From contig NZ_RRZK01000029.1 of NCBI RefSeq assembly GCF_004348895.1, positions 273,725-337,724 of the forward strand: 64,000 nt of DNA. The letters are read 5' to 3'. The notes under the pieces are model-generated. The model ran no database searches, was not told the DNA's origin, and worked only from the letters and a program-made list of their open reading frames with translations. The translations under genes and the position numbers were made by a program. The stretch comes from Pseudomonas vancouverensis. Lineage in GTDB: Bacteria; Pseudomonadota; Gammaproteobacteria; Pseudomonadales; Pseudomonadaceae. Positions within the stretch are counted from its first letter, which is position 1. Every line of letters begins with the position of its first letter. Below, one piece after another: positions 7,315 through 14,848 of the stretch.

Positions 7315-8655
7315 ATGCAGGGACTGTCGGAGCACGAACGCTACAAACCCTATAACTCACGCACCATCCGCGAGACACCCTATTGGCGCCGATTGTCGCT
7401 GGCCCTGCAGGAGGCCATGGATATCGTGGCCCGGGTCATGCCGTTTCGCACCAACGAATACGTACTGGGGACGCTGATCGACTGGGACAACATTCCGGAC
7501 GACCCGATTTTCCGCATGACTTTTCCCCACAGGGACATGCTGCTGCCGGAGGAATATGCATCGCTCAAGCACTTGATCGAGCAGGACGACACGGAGGCGA
7601 TCAAGCGGCGGATCGAGGCGATCTGGTTGCGCATGAATCCTCACCCGGCCGGGCAACTGACCCACAACGGCGTCACCCTCAATGGCAAAGTCCTGTCGGG
7701 GATCCAGCACAAGTACCGCGAGACCGTGCTGTTTTTCCCCGGTGCCGGGCAGACCTGTCACGCCTACTGCACCTTCTGTTTCCGCTGGGCGCAGTTCATT
7801 GGCGAGGAAGAGCTGAAGTTCAATGCCCGGGAATCCCAGGAGCTGGTCAGTTACCTGCGGGTTCATACCGAAGTCACTGATGTGCTGATCACCGGCGGCG
7901 ATCCGATGATCATGAACAGCCGTTCGCTGGCCAGCTACATCGAGCCGCTGCTGGAGCTGCCGCACCTGAAGAGCATCCGCATCGGCACCAAGTCGGTGGC
8001 CTACTGGCCGCAGCGCTTTGTCACTGACAAGGACACGCCCGAGTTGCTTGAGCTGTTTCGGCGCATCGTCGCGGCGGGGAAAAACCTGTCGATCATGGGT
8101 CACTACAACCACCCGGTGGAGATCCGCCAGGACATCGCCCGCCAGGCCGTCGAGCGCATTCGTTCGACCGGCGCGACCTTGCGCATGCAGGCACCGGTGA
8201 TTCGCCACATCAACGAAAACCCCGCCGACTGGGCGGCGTTATGGACCGAGGGAGTGCGGCTCGGGGCGGTGCCTTACTACATGTTCGTCGAGCGCGACAC
8301 GGGCCCCAGCCACTACTTCGCGATGCCGCTGGCGCGGGCGTTCGAGATTTTCCAGGCCGCCTACCGCACGGTCTCGGGCCTGGCGCGAACGGTCCGCGGG
8401 CCGTCCATGAGCACCTTCTACGGCAAGGTCCTGATCAACGGCATCGAGACGGTGGCCGGGGAAAAAGTCTTCGTACTGCAGTTCCTGCAGGCGCGCAATC
8501 CGCAGTGGGTGTTGCGCACCTTTTACGCGCGGTTCGACCCGCAGGTGACCTGGTTCGACGACTTGCGTCCGGCCTTCGGCGAGCGGGCATTTTTCTTTCA
8601 GGGCGAACCTGCAGCGCTGCCCGAATTGATCCCTGTCCTGCTGGAAACCGCGTAG
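7315..8655 (+). CDS. KamA-family radical SAM/PLP aminomutase-like enzyme, substrate unknown
   Basis: This 446-residue relative of lysine 2,3-aminomutase has the CxxxCxxC iron-sulfur/SAM motif at C148, C152 and C155 (GQTCHAYCTFCFRW) and TGGDP at 193-197. A lysine in the PLP-lysine position (K371, RGPSMSTFYGKV) replaces the usual PGGGGK. The two aspartates that hold the epsilon-amino group of lysine in the clostridial enzyme (D293, D330 as I recall) align with Arg or a shifted Asp and with Ser, so lysine is probably not the substrate. ATG 7315 with AGGAG is chosen; the upstream frame overlaps yfcF. It likely moves an amino group from alpha to beta carbon, but other radical chemistry is possible. 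Confidence 0.85.
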   Translation: MQGLSEHERYKPYNSRTIRETPYWRRLSLALQEAMDIVARVMPFRTNEYVLGTLIDWDNIPDDPIFRMTFPHRDMLLPEEYASLKHLIEQDDTEAIKRRIEAIWLRMNPHPAGQLTHNGVTLNGKVLSGIQHKYRETVLFFPGAGQTCHAYCTFCFRWAQFIGEEELKFNARESQELVSYLRVHTEVTDVLITGGDPMIMNSRSLASYIEPLLELPHLKSIRIGTKSVAYWPQRFVTDKDTPELLELFRRIVAAGKNLSIMGHYNHPVEIRQDIARQAVERIRSTGATLRMQAPVIRHINENPADWAALWTEGVRLGAVPYYMFVERDTGPSHYFAMPLARAFEIFQAAYRTVSGLARTVRGPSMSTFYGKVLINGIETVAGEKVFVLQFLQARNPQWVLRTFYARFDPQVTWFDDLRPAFGERAFFFQGEPAALPELIPVLLETA

Positions 8656-8687
8656 GACGATTGACGATTTTTTTGGAGAGAAACGAC

Positions 8688-9560
8688 ATGAGCGGTATCC
8701 CGTTTGATCAACGCGAGGGCGTGATCTGGCTCGACGGCGAGTTCGTCGAGTGGTCCCAGGCACAACTGCATGTGCTGACCCACGGCCTGCACTACGCAAG
8801 CACCGTGTACGAAGGCGAGCGCGTCTACAACGGCAAAATCTTCAAATTACGCGAACACAGCGAGCGGCTGTATCGCTCGGCGCAACTGATGGATTTTGTC
8901 ATCCCCTATGAACTCGAGGAACTGGAAGCGGCAAGCCTGGAACTCTTGCAACGCAACAAGGTGAAAGACGGTTACGTGCGGCCAGTGGCCTGGCGCGGCA
9001 GCGAGATGATTTCCACCTCGGCACGCTTCAATCGCGTGCACCTGGCGATTGCCTGCTGGCAGTGGCCGAGTTACTTCGATCCGGCGGCGCGCATGACCGG
9101 CATCCGTTTGAAAACCGCGAGCTGGCGCCGACCGCCACCGAACAGCAGCCCGTTCGAGGCCAAGGCATCCGGGCATTACCAGATCGCCACCTTGAGCAAA
9201 CACGACGCTGAAAACAGCGGCTACCACGATGCGCTGATGCTCGACTGGCGCGGTCAGGTCGCGGAGGCCACCAGCGCCAACGTGTTTTTCATCAAAGGCC
9301 GAACGCTGCACACGCCCTTGCCGGATTGTTTTCTCAACGGCATCACCCGGCAGACCGTCACCGAGCTGGCCAAGGCGCTGGACTACCAGGTGGTGGAACG
9401 CACGATCTGGCCGACGGAGCTTGGCGACTTCGACGAGTGTTTCCTGACCGGCACCGCCGCCGAAATCACCCCGGTACAAAGCATCGATGAATGGCGTTAT
9501 GTGCCGGGCGATGCCTGCCGCGACTTCATTGCTGCCTACACCTCAACCGTCAACGCCTGA
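8688..9560 (+). CDS. Class IV (branched-chain type) PLP aminotransferase
   Basis: This 290-residue fold-type IV PLP enzyme is of the IlvE/D-amino-acid aminotransferase/ADC lyase superfamily. K159 in EAKASGHYQ is the Schiff-base lysine and E193 in VAEATSANVFF the cofactor ring contact; THGLHYASTVYEGERVY and FLTGTAAEITPV are typical IlvE segments. The ATG at 8688 has GGAGAG eight bases upstream; a longer frame opening at 8241 only overlaps the KamA-like gene. A housekeeping ilvE would not be expected here, so a pathway-specific transaminase acting on the keto or amino acid intermediate is the best guess. Confidence 0.87.
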   Translation: MSGIPFDQREGVIWLDGEFVEWSQAQLHVLTHGLHYASTVYEGERVYNGKIFKLREHSERLYRSAQLMDFVIPYELEELEAASLELLQRNKVKDGYVRPVAWRGSEMISTSARFNRVHLAIACWQWPSYFDPAARMTGIRLKTASWRRPPPNSSPFEAKASGHYQIATLSKHDAENSGYHDALMLDWRGQVAEATSANVFFIKGRTLHTPLPDCFLNGITRQTVTELAKALDYQVVERTIWPTELGDFDECFLTGTAAEITPVQSIDEWRYVPGDACRDFIAAYTSTVNA

Positions 9561-9580
9561 TAACCGCCAGGAACCTCACC

Positions 9581-10339
9581 ATGTCAGATCAAGGGATTGT
9601 TGCGTCTACACCTTATGTTTCGCTGGGCCATCGTCATGAAGAACTGTCGAGCAAAGGCTGGACGGTGCTGACGCCGGGTGAGTTCGCCCACGATGTGGTC
9701 GGCACCCTGAATGAGTTCGGTCCGGTCATTCCGCAATTCAACGGGCAGATGGCTTTCGCGATCACGCGTAAACCGGGGTACGAAGATCTGCCGTATTCGC
9801 AAAGCATGAACGGCATCGGTCCGCACACTGAAGCGCCGGTCTATGGCCCGCCGCCGCGTTACCTGGCGCTGCATTGCCACAAGCAGGCCACCTGCGGCGG
9901 TGGTCACACCGGGTTGGTGGACGGTTACGAGTTCCTGAAATCGCTGGAGCGATCCGAGCCGGAACTGCGCGAATGGCTCGATGACACGCCGGTGGAGTTC
10001 GTCGCCACGGCCAAACCCGGCGAGCCGGGTCAGCGCCGGGTCAAGGAGTACATTCTCACGCCGACGGAGGAGGGGGATATTTTCCGCTTCAGCTACAACC
10101 AGTTTCACTTCGGCGACGTGAACCCGTCCAAGGAAGCCCTGCAGCAATCGCTGGTGAGCAATAACACTTCGCCCCTGGCCAGGTTTGCCGTGCTCGGAGA
10201 GGCGTACTTCGTCGAGCACAACATTCCGGTGCTGATTCCCGACGGTTGCCTGCTGATTTGGGACAACTGGCGGATGATTCACGCCCGTAGCCGATACACT
10301 GACCCGGCGCGCAACCTGACCCGCTACTGGCTGGCCTGA
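9581..10339 (+). CDS. TauD/clavaminate-synthase-like Fe(II)/2-oxoglutarate oxygenase
   Basis: The 252-residue product shows a facial triad of the HxE type, H82 and E84 in GIGPHTEAPV with distal H234 in RMIHARSRY, and R248 in NLTRYW as likely 2-oxoglutarate anchor. HxE rather than HxD is found in clavaminate synthase and in free-amino-acid beta-hydroxylases such as AsnO and VioC. Hydroxylation or desaturation of an amino acid carbon is thus a reasonable inference. ATG 9581 starts 20 bases after the aminotransferase stop; a longer frame from 9491 overlaps that gene and is rejected. Confidence 0.82.
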   Translation: MSDQGIVASTPYVSLGHRHEELSSKGWTVLTPGEFAHDVVGTLNEFGPVIPQFNGQMAFAITRKPGYEDLPYSQSMNGIGPHTEAPVYGPPPRYLALHCHKQATCGGGHTGLVDGYEFLKSLERSEPELREWLDDTPVEFVATAKPGEPGQRRVKEYILTPTEEGDIFRFSYNQFHFGDVNPSKEALQQSLVSNNTSPLARFAVLGEAYFVEHNIPVLIPDGCLLIWDNWRMIHARSRYTDPARNLTRYWLA

Positions 10340-10365
10340 TTTTTCCGTCGCCCTACATTCTTTTG

Positions 10366-10386
10366 GCGTACCCCGAGCGGGTACGC
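10366..10386 (+). promoter_or_regulatory. Intra-operon hairpin between the oxygenase genes
   Basis: GCGTACCC (10366-10373) and GGGTACGC (10379-10386) form a perfect 8-bp stem with a 5-base loop in the 66-base gap, the largest gap of the second operon. No T run follows, so it may stabilise or process mRNA and set expression of the diiron gene. Confidence 0.4.
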
Positions 10387-10405
10387 GTCTTACAGGTATC
10401 GCGTC

Positions 10406-11362
10406 ATGCAGACAGCAATCGAGATCGCCACAGTCGATCACCAACTGATCATTCGCCTCAACCAGGCCTGGACCAAACGCGCCACCGTGTGTTCGCCGGA
10501 GCGGGCACAGGTCAACGAAGTTTTTGATCCGGCGCGCCCGGATTATCCGCAGAGCATGGTGCCGTTCTTCCATCACCCGGCGTTCCAGGCCCTGAGCGAA
10601 GCGCTCAAGAGCAACGTCATCACCTGGGGCTGGATCGGCTACAACCTGCGCACAGTCACCGCCGAAGAACACGTGGTCAACCCTGCATTGAGCGTCATTG
10701 CCAACCAGTACCTGGGCAAGGACGACTGGCACTTTCGCGAGGCCATGCAACAGACCCTGGTCGATGAGCACTACCACACGCTCATGCACCTGCGGGCCAT
10801 CGAACGGACCAAAGTGGAGCGAGAACTGGATCAGGACCTGGACCTGCCGCCGTCGGTCACGTATCTGCGACTCAAGGCGTTGCACGAAGAGCTGCCGGAA
10901 CAATGGCAGCGGGATCTGGCGGCCATCACCTTTGCCGTGGTCGCGGAAATCAGCGTCAATGCCTACCTCGACCTGCTGGCGGACGACCAGACCATCCAGC
11001 CGCAAAACCGTCGCGTGGCCGAGCTGCATAACCGCGACGAATACGCCCACAGCAAGGTCCTGGCCGAAGTGGCCAAGGTCATGTACGGCAACATGCAGCC
11101 GGCCCAGCAAGCGTTTTTCGCCCGCACCCTGTCGGTGGCACTGAGTGCTTTTGTCGCCCAGGACTACTCGATGTGGGAAGCGATCCTGACCCAGCTGGGT
11201 GTTGCCGAGGCCGCGCAGATCATTGCCGACACCAAAGAGAGCAACAAGAACGCGACCATCATGCGTGACTACAGTGGCCTGCATAAGCTGGCGCAGGAGC
11301 TGGGCATCAGCGAGCAGATCGACTTCGATTTTCGCCCGACCCTCAAAACCGCAGCGGCCTGA
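10406..11362 (+). CDS. AurF-like diiron N-oxygenase
   Basis: This 318-residue helical protein carries all seven iron ligands expected for AurF/CmlI p-aminobenzoate-type N-oxygenases: E88, E121, H124, E181, H208, E212 and H215, in AEEHVVNP, VDEHYHTLM, AEISVN and LHNRDEYAH. The spacing E181-H208-E212-H215 equals that of AurF. Known members convert amines stepwise to hydroxylamine, nitroso or nitro groups. The presence of this enzyme beside amino-acid-modifying enzymes is the strongest hint that the product contains an oxidised nitrogen. ATG 10406 is the only plausible start. Confidence 0.87.
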   Translation: MQTAIEIATVDHQLIIRLNQAWTKRATVCSPERAQVNEVFDPARPDYPQSMVPFFHHPAFQALSEALKSNVITWGWIGYNLRTVTAEEHVVNPALSVIANQYLGKDDWHFREAMQQTLVDEHYHTLMHLRAIERTKVERELDQDLDLPPSVTYLRLKALHEELPEQWQRDLAAITFAVVAEISVNAYLDLLADDQTIQPQNRRVAELHNRDEYAHSKVLAEVAKVMYGNMQPAQQAFFARTLSVALSAFVAQDYSMWEAILTQLGVAEAAQIIADTKESNKNATIMRDYSGLHKLAQELGISEQIDFDFRPTLKTAAA

Positions 11363-11376
11363 GCCAGGAGGCGAGC

Positions 11377-12177
11377 ATGTCTGTTCCCCTGTACGAAGTC
11401 TTCGCTATCCGCGTCGGCGCCAACGCCCAGCGCACCGCCCGGGAGAATTTTCTCTACGACACCTGCTGCGGCGATCCGAACGCGCCGATGCCGCTGGATT
11501 ATTACTTCTGGGTGATTCGCAGCGAGCAACAGGTGATCGTGGTCGACACCTGTTTTCAACCGGCCACGGCGGACCGACGCAATCGGCAGATGTATCGCTT
11601 GCCGGAGGAATCCCTGCGGCAACTGGACATCGATCCGGCGCAGGTTGAGCACCTGATCCTGACCCATCTGCATTGGGATCATGCCGGCAATATCGGGCTG
11701 TTCCCCAAGGCCACTGTGCATGTGCAGGAAGCCGAGCTGCGCTTTTGCACCGGGCCGAAAATGGGCCATCGCACGGTGAACAAAACCTATGAAGTCGATG
11801 ACGTGATGTCGGCGCTGCCGCCGCTGTTCGAAGGGCGGATGCGTCTGCACAACGGCACCGTTGAAGTGCTGCCGGGTGTGACTTTGCATGCGGTCGGCGG
11901 GCATACGCCGGGCAGTCAGGTGGTGCGGGTGAATACCGCACGGGGCTGGATCGTGCTGGCTTCGGATGCCGCGCACTTGTGGGTCAACATCCGCGAACGC
12001 AGCCCGTTCCCGATCCTCGACGACCTGGCGCAAACCCTGGAAGCCTTCAGCGAGATCGACCGCCTGGCCGACAGCGAAGACCACGTCATCCCCGGCCACG
12101 ACCCGCTGATCGCCGAGCGTTTCCCGCACTGGAATGACGACCCGCACATCATCTGCCTGCATCAGCCACCGATCTGA
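11377..12177 (+). CDS. Metallo-beta-lactamase-fold hydrolase, AHL-lactonase-like
   Basis: The 266-residue protein has the dizinc motif H97-x-H99-x-D101-H102 (LTHLHWDHAGN), a further metal His in GGHTPGSQ, and ASDAAHLW, with VIPGHDP near the end. The layout matches N-acyl-homoserine-lactonase-type members of the superfamily. It starts 14 bases after the diiron gene and closes the operon. It could open a lactone, hydrolyse an ester or thioester in the pathway, or inactivate the product for self-protection. A quorum-quenching role is possible but not supported by context. Confidence 0.83.
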   Translation: MSVPLYEVFAIRVGANAQRTARENFLYDTCCGDPNAPMPLDYYFWVIRSEQQVIVVDTCFQPATADRRNRQMYRLPEESLRQLDIDPAQVEHLILTHLHWDHAGNIGLFPKATVHVQEAELRFCTGPKMGHRTVNKTYEVDDVMSALPPLFEGRMRLHNGTVEVLPGVTLHAVGGHTPGSQVVRVNTARGWIVLASDAAHLWVNIRERSPFPILDDLAQTLEAFSEIDRLADSEDHVIPGHDPLIAERFPHWNDDPHIICLHQPPI

Positions 12178-12192
12178 AAAAAACCGCAAATC

Positions 12193-12281
12193 TGTGGGAG
12201 CGAGCTTGCTCGCGATGGCGGTGAGGCAATTACCTCAATGCAAGATGTGCCGACGTCATCGCGAGCAAGCTCGCTCCCACA
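12193..12281. repeat. Paired REP palindromes (REPIN)
   Basis: TGTGGGAGCGAGCTTGCTCG starts at 12193 and its inverted copy CGAGCAAGCTCGCTCCCACA ends at 12281, separated by about 40 bases. It sits between the two convergent genes ending at 12177 and 12291. Confidence 0.88.
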
Positions 12282-12290
12282 GGAGTGTGA

Positions 12291-13721
12291 TCAGCCCTGG
12301 TTTTTCAGGATCCGCCCCAGCGTCTGCACCGCCTCATCGATCTTCGGTGAATACGGTGCGCCACAGCCAATGCGCACAAAGTGATTGAAGCGCTTGGCGT
12401 TGGAAAAGATATCCCCAGGGGAAATCTGGATCCCGACCTTCAGCGCCTCGTGGAAAAACGCCATGGACGAATGCCGGCGCGGCAGTTCCACCCACAACAA
12501 GGTGCCGCCCTGTGGATGGGTGACGCTGGTGCCGATGGGGAAATGGCGGGTGATCGCCTCGCTCATCTGCTGGCGTTGCTGGGTCAGGGTTTTGCGCAGG
12601 CGGCGCAGGTAACGCTCATAGGACGGCGTTTTCATGAACGCACTGACCGCCAGTTGCGACAGTGCTTCACAGCCCCGTGACTGGGTGTGCTTGAGCATCT
12701 CCACGCGCTCGTGCCAGCGACCGGCGCTGATCCAGCCCAGGCGCATGCCCGGCGCCAGGGTTTTGTTCAGCGACGCGCAATAGATCACGTTGTCGCTGCG
12801 GTCCCAGTGTTTGAGGGTGGACAGCGGCTGTTCGGTGTCCACCAGGTCGCCGTAGGTGTCGTCCTCGATCAGCACGGTGTCGTGTTCGGCGCAGAGTTTC
12901 ACCAGCCGCGCCTTGTTGGCGTCCGGCATGATGCTGCCCAAAGGGTTTTGCAGGTTGGGAATGACGATCATCGCCTTGATCTTTTCGGGCCCCTGCAACA
13001 GCAGTTGCAGGGCGTTGAGGTTGATGCCCGTGTGGGCCGAGGCCGGTACCTCCAGCACCCGCAGGTTGAGGCTTTCGAGAATCTGCAGCAGGCCATAGAA
13101 GGTCGGCGATTCCACGGCCACGGTGTCGCCGGGCTGGGTGACCGCGCGCAAGGCCAGGTTGATCGCCTCGGTGGCGCCGTTGGTGATGACGATGCGCTCG
13201 GCGGTCAGGTTGGCTTTTGTCGTCAACGCCCGCCGGGCGAGCAGGCTGCGCAAGGCGCTGTTGCCGTTGGTCGAGCCGGCGACGCCATACAGGCAGCTGT
13301 CGTGGCGCAAGGATTTGACCATGTTGTCTTGCAGGGTCTTGAGCGGGTAGAGCTCCGGCGCGCAATAGGCACTGGCGAAATTGACCTTGATCAGCGCCCG
13401 TTGGCTGGCCTTGAGCACCGACGACACCTGTTCATGAATACCGACGTAGACGCCGGTATCCAGCGGTTGTACGAGGGCGATCGGCGAGGTTTTCTGCGGC
13501 TTGTCCGGCTGGCGAATGTAGTTGCCCGAGCGCGGCCGGGCTTCCAGCACGCCATAGTCCTCCAGCTCCCGGCAGACCTGCACGGCAGTCGACAGACTGA
13601 CCGCGTGTTTTTCCATCATCAGCCGGATCGAGGGAAAGCGTTCACCGGTTTTCAGGGTGCCGCTGCGAATGGCGTCCAGGTAATGGTTCGCCAACTGACG
13701 GTATAGCGGGGTCGTGTTCAT
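12291..13721 (-). CDS. Second MocR/PdxR-type regulator (GntR HTH plus aminotransferase domain)
   Basis: This 476-residue protein has an N-terminal winged helix (about 5-72, with RFPSIRLMMEKHAVSLSTAV) followed by an aminotransferase-like domain. The PLP region is ITNGATEAINLA, VESPTFYG, NPLGSIM and the lysine in ASLNKTLAPGMRLGW (about K320). It is convergent with the metallo-hydrolase gene that ends the candidate cluster and is not closely similar to the first MocR, which has a different HTH sequence. It may be a second regulator of the cluster or an unrelated neighbour. Nothing divergent to it is a gene; its upstream region holds a perfect inverted repeat. Confidence 0.9.
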   Translation of the reverse strand: MNTTPLYRQLANHYLDAIRSGTLKTGERFPSIRLMMEKHAVSLSTAVQVCRELEDYGVLEARPRSGNYIRQPDKPQKTSPIALVQPLDTGVYVGIHEQVSSVLKASQRALIKVNFASAYCAPELYPLKTLQDNMVKSLRHDSCLYGVAGSTNGNSALRSLLARRALTTKANLTAERIVITNGATEAINLALRAVTQPGDTVAVESPTFYGLLQILESLNLRVLEVPASAHTGINLNALQLLLQGPEKIKAMIVIPNLQNPLGSIMPDANKARLVKLCAEHDTVLIEDDTYGDLVDTEQPLSTLKHWDRSDNVIYCASLNKTLAPGMRLGWISAGRWHERVEMLKHTQSRGCEALSQLAVSAFMKTPSYERYLRRLRKTLTQQRQQMSEAITRHFPIGTSVTHPQGGTLLWVELPRRHSSMAFFHEALKVGIQISPGDIFSNAKRFNHFVRIGCGAPYSPKIDEAVQTLGRILKNQG

Positions 13722-13724
13722 GAT

Positions 13725-13751
13725 GACCTCAGCAGTCGCACCACTGAGGTC
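13725..13751. promoter_or_regulatory. Perfect inverted repeat upstream of the second MocR gene
   Basis: GACCTCAG (13725-13732) and CTGAGGTC (13744-13751) are exact complements with an 11-base spacer, three bases from the start codon at 13719-13721. As at the first MocR gene, the repeat surrounds the translation start region, so autoregulation or a leader hairpin is likely. Confidence 0.5.
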
Positions 13752-13874
13752 TTGGCTGGAAAGTGAGTTGAGGCTCCCCGCAGGCGGACCCGTGGTGCTG
13801 GTGGGTTTAGGGAAGGGTGTGCTGTGGATACTGGAAGATTTATCGCGGCTTTGCCCGAATCGCGGGCAATAAAA

Positions 13875-13896
13875 AGCCCCGCACGGGGGCGGGGCT
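13875..13896 (-). terminator. Rho-independent terminator after the 234-residue unknown gene
   Basis: AGCCCCGC (13875-13882) pairs with GCGGGGCT (13889-13896); on the minus strand it is followed by a TTTTT run. It ends transcription of the gene at 13932-14636. Confidence 0.82.
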
Positions 13897-13931
13897 CTGA
13901 GGGACGTGGCGCCTGAGGCGCGAGTTGAGCG

Positions 13932-14636
13932 TTACTGCGCGGCGATGCTGTAGCCGTCGAACGCGGTCTGCTGTTGCAGCGCGGTGATGATGTTCTTGCG
14001 GTTGACCGCTTGCTCGGCACCGTTGTTGTCGAGGAAGGTTTCGCTTTCCAGTTCCGCTTCTTCGCCTTCGCCGACGAAGGTGAAACCGAGGAATTCCAGG
14101 GCCTTGCGGTCAACGTTCAGACGCGAGCGCGGGGTGCGCAGCGGCAGTGTGACGCTGATGCCGTCCTTGCTGATGGTGAACACTTCGAGGTCTTTCTTGG
14201 CCTTGGCCGCCTTGCTCTTGCCACTGCTTGGGTTGCTGATGGCCTGGTGCGTCTGGTTCAGCACCTTGAGGGCCAGGCCGTAGACGATTTCCTGAAACGC
14301 CGGGTCGTCCTTGAAGCTGGACAGGATGCGGCTGATCGGGAATTTACTGCTCAAGTCTTCCAGCGCCGCGATGTCCGCGGCTTCGGCGTCCTTGAGCTGC
14401 TTGAGCTGGCCCATCAGCTCGTAGGCGGTGTCGTCATCGAAGCTGTCGTGAGCCTGGCGGATCGCGGCGCGCAGCTCGCGGATCTGATCGCTTTCACGGG
14501 TGGACTGGAAAGCGTCCAGCACCATCTCGCTGATGGTTTTCGCCTGGGGCACGTGTTGTGAAAGATTGATGGAGTTTTCGTATTCCGCTTTGGACGACAG
14601 GGTGACTACGGATTCAGCGGTGTTGGAATCGGACAT
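13932..14636 (-). CDS. Conserved-looking protein of unknown function, 234 residues
   Basis: I do not recognise this family. The protein is acidic and soluble with no signal peptide or membrane segment. The N-terminal two thirds are helical with many charged residues (QIRELRAAIRQAHDSF, MGQLKQLKDAEAADIAALED). A Lys/Ala-rich linker GKSKAAKAKKDLEV near residue 145 leads to a short beta-like part (FTISKDGISVTLPLRTPRSR). It stands alone with its own terminator, and clean codon use supports a real gene. The architecture would suit a small regulatory or nucleoid-associated protein, but that is only a guess. Confidence 0.75.
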   Translation of the reverse strand: MSDSNTAESVVTLSSKAEYENSINLSQHVPQAKTISEMVLDAFQSTRESDQIRELRAAIRQAHDSFDDDTAYELMGQLKQLKDAEAADIAALEDLSSKFPISRILSSFKDDPAFQEIVYGLALKVLNQTHQAISNPSSGKSKAAKAKKDLEVFTISKDGISVTLPLRTPRSRLNVDRKALEFLGFTFVGEGEEAELESETFLDNNGAEQAVNRKNIITALQQQTAFDGYSIAAQ

Positions 14637-14768
14637 TGAAATTTCACTACTTCTGTAACTTTGAAAGAGGCGAGAAAGCGCGGGGGCTTTTTCCGGCCGC
14701 CTAATCTATTGGACCGGGGCGGCATTGTCACGGTCCGACTGGCCGCCGGTCACGATTTCGCCTTTCTG

Positions 14769-14792
14769 TGTAGGAGCAGGCTCGCTCCTACA
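14769..14792. repeat. Single REP-like palindrome
   Basis: TGTAGGAGC (14769-14777) and GCTCCTACA (14784-14792) form a 9-bp stem, a variant of the REP sequences seen elsewhere in the window. It lies in the gap upstream of the unknown gene and beside a terminator. Confidence 0.7.
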
Positions 14793-14801
14793 GGAAAACA
14801 A

Positions 14802-14834
14802 AAAGCCCCGCGTTCATGACAAACGCGGGGCTTT
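14802..14834. terminator. Terminator of the leftward ABC transporter operon
   Basis: AAAGCCCCGCG (14802-14812) pairs perfectly with CGCGGGGCTTT (14824-14834); on the minus strand it follows the stop of the last permease gene at 14849 by 15 bases and runs into TTTTTG. Confidence 0.85.
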
Positions 14835-14848
14835 GTGTCGAGGCGCGA

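Noticed and set aside
8688..9560. Class IV aminotransferase considered as housekeeping ilvE
   Set aside because: It is embedded in the accessory cluster with 20-32-base gaps on both sides; a pathway role is more likely, though not proven.
9584..11284. 566-codon minus-strand frame opposite the oxygenase genes
   Set aside because: It is antisense to two genes with intact active-site motifs; the His/Arg/Gly-rich translation lacks any domain.
10406..11362. Diiron protein considered as a heme-oxygenase-like (BesC/UndA type) oxidase
   Set aside because: The ligand spacing matches AurF (E, ExxH, E, HxxxExxH), not the heme-oxygenase-like fold pattern.
12193..12281. Palindrome pair considered as a terminator or CRISPR-like repeat
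   Set aside because: Sequence recurs at several operon ends with REP form; no T run and no regular spacers, so it is a REPIN.
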